A stretch of 64,000 nt of DNA from Sthenelais limicola (GCA_942159475.1 OW804095.1:147860808-147924807); one strand, 5' to 3'; shown: positions 11,262 to 22,915, numbered from the stretch's first letter. Notes: generated from the letters alone by a model not told the origin. Numbers and translations: made by a program.

Positions 11262-11405
11262 CCACAACATCCCATGCCTCTAGGTCCAGACCAGCGATTC
11301 TGACCGCTCATCCATCCCGAATAGCCAGCAGGCACTAGTAGTGGAAGAACAGCTGTATGGCCTAAACTAGAAATAACCTGGTAAATAAATAACAAAAAAA
11401 TAGGC
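11262..11405 (-). mobile_element. tRNA-derived SINE-like block
   Basis: On the minus strand GATGAGCGGTCAGAATCGCT resembles the D-arm/A-box region of a Leu- or Ser-type tRNA, and GTGGGTTCCATCC supplies a B box. The block matches 10840-10995. The tail at the plus-strand right end is A-rich with AAATAAATAACAAAAAAATA. Confidence 0.45.
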
Positions 11406-11827
11406 TAAGCTTATATAGGATTGAATAAATCGTCCAATACCATTCCCTCCAACTCTAATCTAAATACCAGATTAGAGCAGAAAATACAGACAGCAGAACA
11501 AAAAACTTTATACCAGACACAGGGCTGCTGGATGGTACAGCTGTCAGAGGAGCTAAATTTCCGCCTTGGCTTCCCCCTGTGAGTTACTCCCGGGCAATAA
11601 TCCCTGAGGTGCTCCTTTGTGTTTGTGCTGGACGGACACAAGCAGATTCATTATAGACTCAAGCTATAGACCTTTTTTAAATAATCTATACGAACATATG
11701 TGTGCGAGGGAATTGTGTGAATAAGATGGAAACACCTTGGGCATGGATAAGGTTATAACTGGATAAGGAAACCCTAGGGAAATTTAGGATTTTTATTTTT
11801 TTTAAAAAACAGAAAATAATTCAACTC

Positions 11828-11935
11828 GTACAGTTGGTCCCCTAGTACCTGTGGTTAGTGGGAAGAGGGTACCTGGGGGGGGGCCGATGGGAGGAGATGA
11901 ATTTGCAGCCACACCAGGGTTAGATAGTTAGATTT
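11828..11935 (-). mobile_element. SINE-like fragment, G-rich family, copy 1
   Basis: On plus it reads CCCCTAGTACCTGTGG, GGTACCTGGGGGGGGG, TTTGCAGCCACACCAGGG. The same ordered blocks occur at 12088-12186. The second copy keeps a minus-strand B-box-like GGTTCAAATCC. Confidence 0.4.
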
Positions 11936-11959
11936 AGAAATAAGATAAAATAAAAATAG

Positions 11960-12040
11960 GACTTATAGCCCTGATGAAGGCCTGACGAGGCTGCAACGCG
12001 CAGTGTAACTAACCTACAGCTTTCGCCATCAATAAATCAA
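11960..12040 (+). mobile_element. retroelement-like 3' tail with hammerhead-like motif (diverged)
   Basis: CTGATGA at 11971-11977 is followed by one extra A, then stem GGCCT / AGGCT around loop GACG, then GCAAC. About 40 nt downstream is AATAAATCAAGG. It has the same layout as 17305-17375 but carries GCAAC instead of GAAAC, which would disrupt a hammerhead core. Confidence 0.4.
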
Positions 12041-12087
12041 GGATAAGTCAGGACCTTACTTGGGTGTTATTTCCCTTCTACAACTTT

Positions 12088-12186
12088 AACCTAGTTTACC
12101 CTAGTGCCTGTGGGGAGGGGGTTGCCTAGGGGGAAGGGGGGGGGGGGGGCGTCTGCCACACCAGGATTTGAACCCACAATATTATG
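12088..12186 (-). mobile_element. SINE-like fragment, G-rich family, copy 2
   Basis: On minus, TTGTGGGTTCAAATCC carries a B-box consensus, followed by TGGTGTGGCAGACGCC, a C-run and the shared block CACAGGCACTAGGG. It is related to 11828-11935. Confidence 0.45.
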
Positions 12187-12787
12187 CAGCAAAACAAGAA
12201 ATAGTTAACAGTGATCGGTTTACATTTATTTATTTATTTCCGGTTCATGTAGAAGATTGCGTTTCCAAGGGAAACGGAGATTGATGTCAGTTAAATGTAA
12301 AGTTCGAGAGGGAGGGATAGTAGGAGGGAGAGGAAGTGGAGACAGAAAACATGAAATCCCTATCCCATATATGACTGGTCATTCCATGTGATTCTGTTGG
12401 TCCCTTTAACACCTTTGCATATGAGGCATCTTATTTCGCAACTTGCCACTTTAATTCACACATGGTCTACCCTTTAATTCACACCTAAACGCCATCCCCT
12501 CCCCCTCCCAGCCATTACCAGCAAGATTCTGATCCCATCTGCTGATATCAGAATCAACAGATTCTTCACACTGATACCCAGGATGGGAGGAGCCAAGATG
12601 CTATCAATGATTGACAGATCTCACCCCAATCCATTTAGATTGATGATAACATCAATCTAAAAAGCCAGCACTTTTGACCGCGGATTGGCGGTGGGTCCTT
12701 CCTCAAACTGCTACCATGTAATGAGGACTTGAACGTCCCCATAGTGATGGTCCCCACATCACTTTTCTATCTATAATATCTATATAT

Positions 12788-13022
12788 GGGTCAGATTTTT
12801 AGAAAATGTACAATTCGCCTTCAGCAATTCTCTCAAATAACCCACATTGAAGAGAGAAATGACCTACAATATGCGGTTTAACATAACAGAACTGATATTT
12901 TAAATCAATGCGATACCAAATTTACTCCGACATACCCAAAATTTATCATTTTTTAGCAGGATTTAGCAGAAATTATTAAATATGCAGAGCTGCCAATTGT
13001 ACATTTTCTGAAAATCTGACCC
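12788..13022 (+). mobile_element. MITE-A, full length, ATAT duplication
   Basis: 235 bp from GGGTCAG to CTGACCC with ATAT on both sides. Short open frames inside it are chance products of the repeat. Confidence 0.95.
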
Positions 13023-13236
13023 ATATATAGATAGTTGTAGGTTTAGGGAACCCAGGATGAACTGCTGTTTGCAGATGGGTTTACCCAGTTTCCATAGCGT
13101 TTGATTGCAAATGTGAGAAATGATATACTGCCTATGATATACCTGTGTTATACTATTGTATGCTATGATTAGTTTAGTTGCTGTTAGGCTTGTAGTGGGT
13201 GGCATGCACTGGAATACCTGATACTTAGACAGAACG

Positions 13237-13364
13237 CGAGGTTAGAACTACAAGTGTGATTCAAAGACTCGAGTTGACACTTTATTTCGTATCCAACAAG
13301 CGGTGGATGCGAAATAAAGTGTCAACAAAAGTCATTGAATTACGCGTGTAGTTCTTACCTCAAG
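13237..13364. repeat. palindromic element, ~128 bp
   Basis: The inner stem TTGACACTTTATTTCG-ATCCA pairs with its near-perfect reverse complement across a loop of about 8 nt. Outer arms GAGGTTAGAACTAC and GTAGTTCTTACCTC extend the hairpin. It resembles a small hairpin MITE. No other copy was seen in the window and no coding capacity exists. Confidence 0.7.
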
Positions 13365-14119
13365 TACAGTTCTTTCTTTATACTACGACTTGGAAATAAT
13401 AGAAAATCGTCATTCTTACGCTTGTAATGGGCTGGCAGAAGCAGTTTTTATAATGTGCGCTATCTTATGTATAGTAATTAAAACCCACACACGAGTTCAT
13501 ATCGGTAAACAGTAACTTCAATCCGTTATGTATAGAGACTGCGAGTACTCATATTATTGATGTTATGGTTATTGGGGAAAATACTGTCTACAATGTATTA
13601 GAACAGGATAATAAGCCTGGCTTATTTGCATTTACCAGGTTTTAGCGCTCAAATATATAATATTGCTTTACCATATGATTTGTTTTTTTAATATGAAACG
13701 GAAGAAAGCTGTATTTCCCTCTCTCGCTACCATGTAGGCAAAAAAATACCATGTGATATTTGGAGAAACACTTCTCCCCATCTTGAATGATTAAAAGCAT
13801 CTCACCATTTCTATTATGACCTTCTCCCTCCATACAGTAAGCACAAGTAGTATCCGCTTTCTTGGGCTAACACTTTTTATAAATGTAAAGGCTAAAGCAA
13901 GATCCCCCTATAGATGTGTTAGGCCGCTAAGGTGTGTACAATTACTGTTTTTGTTCAGCTTATTTCTACAGCAGTATTCTGTATCTTCATATATAAGTTT
14001 TGGGGGTTTTTGTAGCTTTTTATTTTTCTTATCCTGCCATCTTGATTTGTACAATGCTAAAAACAGGTTTTTCTTCATACATGAGTTAATCGTATGAGAT
14101 GATTGAGTGCATGGCACAT

Positions 14120-14400
14120 GGGTCACTCAGGGCGTCAGAAAATGTACAATTCGTCTTCATCAGTCCTCTCAAACTACTCAAATCTAAGACAAAAATGAGG
14201 TTCAAAATAAAGTTCAACACAACTTGAACCTAGCATAACGGGACTGGCATGAGAATGACGTAATGCTGGATGTTGGTTTTTAAAATATCAGTAATACAAA
14301 ATTTCCTGAGATTTAAAAATGTATGTGTACCTGGAATACTAAGAGTAATGTTTTCTCCAAGCACTTTTGTTGAATTTATATATGTGGAGCTCCTACTGAG
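14120..14400 (+). mobile_element. MITE-A subfamily copy, degenerate, lacks right terminus
   Basis: It starts GGGTCACTCAGGGCGTCAG then AAAATGTACAATTCG, the GGGCGTCAG variant also seen at the ends of 26991-27517 and the right end of 40520-40956. It has about 50 extra internal bases and ends near TATGTGGAGCTCC before the inverted terminus. Confidence 0.65.
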
Positions 14401-14508
14401 AGTAATGTATTATTACATAATGCGTGTGGTGGCTGAATGAAAATATTCAAATACAAAATAACCGAACAAATGTTATCAATCAACACAACGACGTTCGAAA
14501 TAGGACCA

Positions 14509-14695
14509 GGAGTGAGTGAGATTGGTTGCTTTACGCCCTTATCAACACATTTAATATGGTTATATCAAGGGCGGGAGAGATGAGAGGGAGGCAGTTTATG
14601 ATCATACCCAGGAAATAGAGATAGAGAAGAAGGGAGAGAGACATTAGACAGAGAAAAGAGACAGAAAGGCAGTTTATGGTCATACCCAGGACCAC
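14509..14695 (-). mobile_element. SINE-like retroposon (family F), copy 2, 13-bp target duplication
   Basis: The 187-bp insert is flanked by the perfect 13-bp direct repeat CGAAATAGGACCA at 14496-14508 and 14696-14708. It has the same body and 3' (TCAC)n tail as 8318-8470 plus about 30 bp of extra head sequence containing a second TTTATGGTCATACCCAGG block. Confidence 0.85.
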
Positions 14696-15369
14696 CGAAA
14701 TAGGACCATATATTATTAATGACCTTCCAAAAAGCAAACCTAACGTGGTCACAATTTAAGTATATTTCTTAAAGTCGGTTTTCCATTTACAAATAAAGTC
14801 CACCTAAAACTGCCATAAACTGATTTTGTGATACAAGTCCATTATGTAAACACGTCTATTTAACTTCATTTAAATTCCATCGTATAAACACATTCCTGTT
14901 ACAAAGTTACCATTTATTACATCGTTATTTGCATTCATAGCATTCCTATAGTTGATGCATGTAAAACCTATCCTAACCTGGGCACAAATAAATAATTTAT
15001 TCCTGCTTCCAGTTCATTAATTGTGGATCAGGAGGAATCAACAAGCAGTGGAGAATGTCAACCGGCGGCGGAGAGGCTCAGATGTTGATATAATGATCAT
15101 CTCCAGAATTAATGGGAAATGTCAGCCTATGTCACTCACGTCGCACCAATATTATAACTTGCCTTTCTGCCTTTCATGGAGAAACACACGAAATCATACA
15201 TATGTAGCATACGGTGATGGTTTATAGTACCGAAGTTCATTATTTCATTTTTCTATCATCATGCCCATCGCATCGATCATTTATCATAAGGTGACAGAGA
15301 CTGGTATGTACAACACTTAACCATGGTAACACCTAGGAAACTTATTGTAGAATACGAAGCTATAAAGCA

Positions 15370-15490
15370 AATCTCACCCTATTGTATATATGTATAGTCG
15401 ACTCACGGAGCAGGGCACAAACGAAAACCATTCATACGAATGAGCTGTGTGTTATTCCGTGAATAAAGAATTTTGAACAAAAAAAAGTAC
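15370..15490 (+). mobile_element. LINE-like 3' tail
   Basis: GTCGACTCACGGAGCAGGGC leads to GTTATTCCGTGAATAAAGAA and an A-rich end AACAAAAAAAAGT. It resembles a retroelement or mRNA 3' end; no coding region is attached. Confidence 0.3.
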
Positions 15491-16189
15491 AAGAAGTTGC
15501 AGAATCAATCAAATTAATATCAAAATAAGTAAAACAGCTGCAATGAAATAATGTGGCTTACAGATGGGACCGTCCAATTCCCAATCCCATATATGTATGT
15601 AAGATTTTAAAACAACTTGTATATAATATTCATACATAGACAAAGTCAAAGTTTGTTCCATAACAACTAATTTTGTAGCCTTTCAAAATGATTGATTTTT
15701 AAAAATCTGTCCATATCAATGAGATGTCACAGTAGTTACTCAATAGCAATATTACAGCTTGCCTTTCTTCCTATATCTTAGGGACTCTCAACCTATCTTG
15801 CTCAAACATTGAATCAACAGTGACAATACAAATGGGATAAAAAGTTTAAGATCCTTATTAACAAATCCATTTAATTGATGAGAGCCCTGTAATTGGTATA
15901 CATATCTAGATCTATATTGCCCTCTTTCCCTTCGTTGCCTCACACCTCTTCTTCCTTGGCTTCTCCAATATGAACATGACAATATTGACACTCTCAAGTC
16001 ATACGGAACGCAGTATAGAAGCAAACCCTCCATGCGGCCTTCATTTGTGCAGATTGCCTAATAGCCGGAGCAGCCAGTACGCCACTAACAAGGCGCTGAA
16101 TGTGTGGGCAATGAGGCGGGGGAGGGGGGGAGAAGATCGCTAATCCATCCACCAGCGAGCTGTTGATCACTACTTGAAATGTAAATCGT

Positions 16190-16800
16190 GATGCTCTCCC
16201 CCTCCTCCTCCCCCTCCTCGTCACCCGTCCTCGTTTTACCCCCTCCTCCACCCCCATTAGTTAGGTTAAGGCTGGCTTGCTACTCATGCTCTTCTTTCAT
16301 CTGCTGTTCATCTGCTTTTTCACCTCCTTCACCTATTCATCCTCCTCCTCCTCTTCCTCTACCAGCTCTTAGTCTTACTCCCCCTAGTCTCCGTTCCCCT
16401 CCCCCTGCTCCTCATCTTCTTCTATCAGCTCTTCCCCTGTTATTCCTACTCCCTCCTCCTATTGCTCTTCCTCCTCATTCGACATCCCCACCTTTCTTTT
16501 CCTCCTGTTCCCACTCCTCCTCCACCGACTCCTACTGTTCCAACTCACTTCCTCGTCCTCCCCTCATCCTCCTTCCTTTCCTACCTCTCCCCAACCACCT
16601 CCTCCTCCTCAACCTCCTCCCCCATTCTCCCCCTATTCTCTCCTCCTCCCACCCCACCTCCTTCTCTTCTTCAACCTCCCACTCCAATCCCCCTCTTCTC
16701 TCTTCCTCCTCCCGAACCTCCCACCCTTCCTCCTCTTCTGTTTCTCCACTCTCTCTCTCCTCCTCCACCTCGCCTGCTGCTGCTACTGTCAAGCAGTGAG
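16190..16800. repeat. pyrimidine-rich tract (CCTCCT-like)
   Basis: About 600 bp of the plus strand is almost entirely C and T, with interrupted CCT/CTC units. Long open frames on both strands (poly Ser/Pro/Leu on plus, Glu/Arg/Gly on minus) follow from this bias and are not genes. Such tracts can form triplex DNA. Confidence 0.85.
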
Positions 16801-17304
16801 AGATGCAAATCAGTATGTTGCTCACAAGTCGCGTGTTCTCGCTTTAACTTAACCATTGCTGGGTGGGACAAACATTTTTTAGGGTTACACCATAGCCCCA
16901 GCAGGCAATCAAGCATGTTTGTGTCCGGCGTCTGGTACTGTTGGAGTGGGAGGAGGAATAGGGGGCTTCTGTGAAAGGGATAGCAGAGACATGAGAGGGG
17001 TTGAGGTCGGGCAGAGCGGGCAAGAGGTTGGGCAAAATGGGCAGAGGTTGGTGACTAATATTATGACAGTTGGGGCATAATACAAATAGTAATACTACTA
17101 TATTCTTATTTGTCGAAATAGTTAGAAGGACAAATAGAAGATGCCGGCAGGACTCATGTCTTCTAGCGCATGTCTCATTTGAAACTAGAATAGTAGTTAA
17201 AGTAAATATCATCTGCCTTTCCAATTTTTTCAATATAAATTTCAGGAAACAGAACAATAAGATTTTTTGTGAAGAATAATAAAAATAATATAATAAATAT
17301 AATG

Positions 17305-17375
17305 ATAAGTCTTCCCTGATGAAGGACCTAATGGTCCGAAACTATTGGATACTCATCGCTCAGAAATAAAACAAA
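17305..17375 (+). mobile_element. retroelement-like 3' tail with hammerhead-like motif
   Basis: CTGATGA at 17316-17322 is followed by one A, stem GGACC / GGTCC around TAAT, and GAAAC at 17338-17342. AGAAATAAAACAAAAAAAC lies about 20 nt downstream. The two conserved strands of a hammerhead core are present, but the extra A before stem II departs from the strict consensus. Penelope-like retroelements are known to carry hammerhead ribozymes; a conserved hairpin near a LINE 3' end is an alternative. Confidence 0.45.
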
Positions 17376-17399
17376 AAAACTGAATTACAAATGCCTCTT

Positions 17400-19530
17400 A
17401 GGGTCTTCCTTGGTAAAAGACAACGATTCAACACGTGAAGATCCTGGTTGGTGATCCTCAACCCAACAATATAATAATAAAATAACATTTTAACCCACTC
17501 TTTCCTTACATCTCTTGCACTTCCCCACGATGTTCCCCCGGTAGCTTTGAATTTTTAAAAAATCGTTACATATCCTGAGTACCACTACATAAGAATACTA
17601 TAAATAATAAGCGGAATTCCAGTGCCCCCCCCCCCCCCCCCAACACACACACACATCCCTCTACCAAACCACATCGAGCCCCCTGGTTTTTGCAGCGCTG
17701 GAAGTTTGGCAAGCTTCATTTGATGGAGAAAAGAAAGGGAATATAAAGACTGGTATTAAAGCCGGATATGGAAAGGTCCAATGCAAACTAACTAGCGACT
17801 TTGGCAAAGGTGAAAGGCCGTGATATATAGTGCCGAGCCCAAACTTGGGGAGAACTTATTTCCGGGCTTATTTTGGAAGTGTCTAAGCCACTTCCAAGAG
17901 GGACAGAAGGAAGCAGCACATTCAGGAGATAGAGTTCTTAGACTTTCTTTTTATCTTTTTTTGTTGTCATTTTGAGATCGTGACACAATCAAGATGTCAC
18001 TGGAAGCGATGGGAAAATGGAAATAGTTTACACAATCTATGGGCTCTTTATGATGGATCGAAAGAAAAAGATAATTCAACCGCATCTGTGTCCAAGGGGC
18101 TTATATAAACGTACGGCGAAGTACAGCGTAGGCCCAATCCACAAGGTTTAATTCTCGGTGCGAGAACCTGCCATTCCAATAATAATAAAAGGTAGCTTAA
18201 ACAATCAATTGAAACGTTTAATTGTCAAAAACATTAATGATTATTTAATATGAATTTTATCCAATTTAGAAGCTTCAACATTCCGTGTTTAAAACAGTTC
18301 GATATCAAGCAAAATATACATATTTAATTTGATGGCAAAATATAAATGGGGCATTGACTAGATTCCTAATTTACAAAGACTATACATCTGTATGTTTATG
18401 AAGTGACAAACTAATAAAGTGACAACGTAGATATCTGATAAGAAAGATCTAAATAGTGCCTTGGTGTCAGGGAGAGGGAACTTAAAAAAACTTCATTTAT
18501 ATATTTTCCCCTCGTGGAATTTCAAATAAGTAGTATACAATGTATATATAGATTATAAGACTCCCTTTCAAGTAAAGCGAGCAAAATAAGAGATTCCACA
18601 TTCCAGATGGAAAAGTTAAATAAATTCATCGCTCCTGTCTATGACCTACATTTTGAAGATGTATGCACACGCCAACATAATTGATACAAGCAATGAACAT
18701 GTACTTTAACGTGAGGATTAAAGTTCAGATAGTGTTGCAACGTTATTTTTAAGCTAGATCATATAGCATTTGCACGTGCACACACACATATTGGCGATAA
18801 TGTCTTCGTTTCATTGTATTTTTTTCTAGAAATATCATGAACTTTCTCCCTGCTAGAATCGTAGATGAAAGAGTAAATTCTGATATCCAAGAACCTGACT
18901 TGATTTGATAGGCCTGTACTTGGTAATTTATTTGTTGATATCTCTTTAGTTTACACTTTATTATTTACTATCTCTTTAAAATAGATCTGATTGGGGACAA
19001 GCGTTTATAGTTAATTTTTATTTTTAAAAAAAGCTGTCCTCTCCAATGACAGTTTAAATTATATTAATCTGACGGTCTGAGAGACGATTACACTTTTTGT
19101 TTATTAATGTATTGCACGAATAAAAGAATGTCCTCATTAATCATTGATAAAAATAACCATCACTTTCATTTTAATTTAAAGTAGATCAACCAATTGCCTA
19201 TCATAATCCCCGCAACACTCGCGTCAATTTTTCTAAAGCAAATTAAAGATGACATTTTAATAAAGTGTCATTGACAGGTTGCCAAAATTAAATCACAAAG
19301 AGACGCGAACTTGAAGTCATTAGATGTAGGGAATAGATGCACTGATTAGTGATTAAATATCGTGTAAGCCATTTATCTAAGATGGGCATTGAATGAGAAG
19401 TCTCGAATAGGGCATTTTCTATTCCAGACAAGAGGATGGGGCATCGACCGTCCTTGGTTCCGTCGTTGTTACCCCTGCAGTGATCATATAATATGTCATT
19501 AGTTGAGAGAGAGAAGAAGCCCACGACACA
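17400..19530. other. no recognised feature
   Basis: It holds a C-run followed by (CA)n at about 17623-17655 and otherwise AT-rich unique-looking sequence. No exon was recognised. Confidence 0.4.
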
Positions 19531-20027
19531 ATCATCAGAAGCTTTTTCATTCAACAACAGTAACCAGTCCGTCGTCGACGTCGATGGCATATCAAAACAC
19601 TGACTGAGAGTCCGAGGGGCGGAGGAAGAAGGGAGCAGCGAGTCAGCTAACGTAGCTGGCTGGAAGAATTCAACCACATTCTGTCTGTGGATCTCCCTGT
19701 GTGGAACTGTGAGAAAGATAGAAGCCCCAACAACAGAGATCTGTACCAGTGACGACGATCGTAGAGATCGAGAGCGAGCGAAGCACCTCAGCCCCGGCCC
19801 CTCAGCCCCGCTGCCACTGGGCTAGGGGCGCACTTCGCCATAGCGGCATGTAAACATTGCCATTTAACGCAACAAACTCACCTTCTAGATCAACAAAATC
19901 AAACTCAGAGATTCTCTAGTTAACCTGGATTTCAAATCATCAACTGGATTGGACCGTGGACATCTTTACCAGCCAACATCTATCAATTTGTTCTGTCATT
20001 TTCGTAGTTCCCTCCTAATCTGCCGCC

Positions 20028-20051
20028 ATGTTGGTCCGGTCTGTCACGTGA
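20028..20051 (+). promoter_or_regulatory. upstream ORF in consensus Kozak context
   Basis: GCCGCCATG starts a 7-codon frame (MLVRSVT) that ends at TGA 20049-20051, before the main start at 20114. If it is in the transcript it should lower translation of the main frame. The same bases match a YY1 site, so a DNA role is also possible. Confidence 0.35.
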
Positions 20052-20103
20052 CCGAGACAAGCAGACGACTTTCGATTTGTCATCAAACAGGAGTGAGTGA
20101 GCC

Positions 20104-20109
20104 ATGTGA
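20104..20109 (+). promoter_or_regulatory. start-stop (ATG-TGA) minimal upstream ORF
   Basis: An ATG immediately followed by TGA lies four bases upstream of the main ATG and in another frame. Start-stop elements of this kind are known to stall ribosomes in other genes. Whether it is transcribed here is inferred. Confidence 0.35.
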
Positions 20110-20113
20110 AAAC

Positions 20114-20189
20114 ATGGCTTGGGATGATCGGGTGAATCCTACAACGATTTTACTATTTATTGGAGTTTTAACCTTACAATTTGGACGAG
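20114..20189 (+). CDS. first coding exon, signal peptide of an unidentified secreted or membrane protein
   Basis: ATG at 20114 has A at -3 and G at +4 (AACATGG), a strong Kozak context, and is the first in-frame ATG. It opens MAWDDRVNPTTILLFIGVLT, continuing LQFGR. That is a short polar start and then a hydrophobic core (about residues 10-21), as in a signal peptide or anchor. The exon ends CGAG followed by GTAAGT at 20190, a near-perfect 5' splice site, leaving phase 1. A phase-1 intron directly after a signal-peptide exon is common in animal genes for secreted proteins and receptors. The exon sits in a CpG-rich block. The downstream 44 kb gave no recognisable second exon, so the protein family is unknown. 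An untranslated first exon upstream is possible. Function beyond export cannot be stated. Confidence 0.6.
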
Positions 20190-20699
20190 GTAAGTCAATA
20201 TCTTAACTAGTACTCTCAGGTTTTTGCTGTAAAGAGGCGATATTAGGCGTTAGAATGGCTGTTTTAGTGGCGGATCGTCAGTGAAGGAGAGGTGGGCGTG
20301 GATCGGGGCCTGGGTTGAGATAATCTTGCCCTTACATCTCTGTTCCTTTGATTTTTGGCTCCTTTTCTCGTGGTCGGATCAATTTTCCGGCCTTTTCCTG
20401 ACAAAAATCTATCATGACTGAGCATTTTCTGACTATTGTACCGGGAATTATTGAGTGAGAGAGGGAATGGTAGCTGATTGATGGTTGAGAGAGATAGCCT
20501 GTCGGATGGGGATGGGGACGGGGCGGGGCAGCGCTAGCCTGCCGGCCTTCCTGCACGCTCAGCCCGCCCAGAGCACCACTACTGGGACGGTCCATGTTTA
20601 CATCAGTCTTGCTCTTCTCTCTCAGACTCAGTCTTTCAACTTCAGCCTTTCTCACACAGTCAGCTAGCTCCCTCCTACCAGAGGATCGGTACTGTCACA

Positions 20700-22830
20700 A
20701 ATAGAATAGACAGTGTATACATCATTTCCTTCCATACCAAATATATTTACATGACAATAAATCTATCACTGTGTATCAGAATGAATTCCAATCTATTTAT
20801 AGAATGGTGATCTGTGTATTTTTAATGGGTATATATCATACGATCTAGTCTTACATATCAATACATTGCATGTGAGAGAAAACCCCTGAGTGCCTTTATT
20901 TCATCCCATTCCCAGTCGAAGCGATCAGCATTCTCCTTCTGTCATATGTGGTTTCCGTACAACCTGTGGTACAAACTCTGGTCTGTGTGTTAATTCAGTA
21001 TTAGGAAATACATAAAGAACGGTGTGGGTCTGATGACATGAAATGATGGAGTTGGGTATCACATCCAAGAAAGCATAGGCCTAAGCATGTGATTCAAAGC
21101 CTTTCATTCATAACGCACCGGGCTAGAGTGTATTTCCTTCACAAGGAAGGCATAGGAGTACAAAGTAGGCCTAGCCTTTTTAAAAGCCTTTGGTATTTAA
21201 AGAACACACATGCATATTTTAGTGAATTAAAAACTGTTCATTAACCCAGATGCTTTTACACTTTGCTATGTGAATATATAGTCGCAGCCTTATCGCATAT
21301 ATACAAATATAAAAGGATGATTATTCAACTATAGTAGGTCTAAGGAATACGTGACTACATGGACGGAGTAATACATAGGCCTACATTAATTTTGGATGAT
21401 AGTGATGATATATTATACATCTTTCAAGGCCATCAACATGGAGCAATTTCGCAGGAGCTTTGATTTGGAATTACATGGATTACAAATTAGATTCGACACA
21501 GCATCACCAAAGGATTTACAGCCCCTATATATAACTCTGGATGAATAATAAGGAATAAGTATCATGGAGAATCATCCAAGTTCAATCTTGAAAGAGGAAT
21601 CCAATTATGTTACTTCTCTTTGAAGATCCCATGCCAAATGTAGGAGCCTATGTAGGCATTTCCTCAGATTAAATTGGATGCATTACCTTTCTGATCCCAA
21701 ATCTTATAAATACTTCCATTTTCTGCGCGGTTCCTCTGGATGAAATATAAGACAATTGGACCCTGTGAGCGAGAAAGGGATATTTTCACTAATTTCACTG
21801 CGCCCTTGCACTTCTGTAAAAAGGCAAAGTTAATTTACTTTTTCAACTGAAGCAACAAATCATTGATAGAGGTGTTAAGAAAAGGAGGCGGTTGAATTAT
21901 GGAGACTGCCTAGTTAAGTCATGAATTATTTGTACAGACTTGAACCTACGCACATGAGAAATCTTCCATAATTAACTTTTATTTTGAAGGTGCCCCTAAC
22001 TATCCCAAAATGTATGGAATAATTTGTACACCACATGGATAGTTCACCTGCTGTTTTAACCAGGGAAGTATTCTACCTACTTCTTACAAATATTAGCGTT
22101 AGGAATAAATTCGGTGTTAAGGATTTGGGAAACTTACTATTAAGGACATAACGACTGTCGCTTTGGGTGAAAATTAAAGTTCTTTCGTTCATAATAAGCG
22201 CACAAGAAAATCCACGGTGTCATTTCACATAGCAAGTACACGGATAATTAACGATCTGTTTGACTAATTACAGGCTTTTTCCCGAAAGGATAGGGATTAA
22301 ATCCATATCTAAGGAAATGGTGAAACTAAAAATAAAGAAAAATGTGATATAGATTGTGTTTAATAAAATATATATCCTGACACAATGAAGGGGGTTTCTA
22401 AGATTATGTATGACACAATTCGACATTAAGTATATGAATCACGAACTGTTTTAAACAACTCGTTCCCGGCCTTTTTTTCTGAAAAGCTCGATATAAATCT
22501 GAAGTCTTTTCTCTAAAAAGATTGAACTAAATCTGAGGCATGTTCTCCTAAAAGATTGAACCTGATTAGATGTCTAGGATATGAAGAGCTAACTAATAAA
22601 GATTTGACATTTGTAAACGGCACTGGCCTTGGTGAAAACCATTTTCTTGCATGTTGAATGTGTTTACAAGGATGTGTATTGAACCCTAGAGAAGCCTTTC
22701 TAACCAACCCACTGCAAACATTAATATCATCCATGAAGCGTAAAGTATAAAGTATAAATCCAAAGTTAAGGATATGGAGAAATTATCAATAAAATATCCT
22801 AACCGCAAAATTCCATTATAATCCTATTAA
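20700..22830 (+). other. no recognised feature (probable intron)
   Basis: If the exon at 20114-20189 is real this is its first intron. No exon or repeat family member was recognised. Confidence 0.4.
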
Positions 22831-22832
22831 GA

Positions 22833-22915
22833 CGCCTACTCCAGGGCCGGGAAAGTCATTAACGCAGTAGGCGTCCAATCACTGACATAAATTCTTATCT
22901 GATCTGAGCCTTTAC
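22833..22915 (+). repeat. dispersed repeat, copy 2 of 2
   Basis: GCCTACTCCAGGGCCGGGAA, CAGTAGGCGTCCAATCA and TCTGATCTGAGCC align with 657-745 in the same orientation. Confidence 0.6.

Larger units (their letters stand above)
19540..20620 (+). promoter_or_regulatory. CpG-rich putative promoter / 5' end region
   Basis: G+C and CpG density rise sharply compared with both sides (for example GTCCGTCGTCGACGTCGATG and GATCGAGAGCGAGCG). A YY1-like GCCGCCATGTTGG lies at 20022-20034, CACGTG at 20045-20050 and a GC-box-like GGGACGGGGCGGGGC near 20515. The only convincing coding exon lies inside it. The transcription start cannot be placed, and the GC-box area beyond the exon could be a second start or an intronic element. 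Confidence 0.55.

Noticed and set aside
16188..16974. Pro/Ser/Leu-rich frames
   Set aside because: They come from a pyrimidine tract; the minus strand is equally open.
19288..19677. Minus-strand 129-codon open frame beside the CpG-rich block
   Set aside because: It starts at GTG, with no ATG at the start. It has no domain, splice signal or codon pattern. A divergent gene from the same promoter cannot be excluded.
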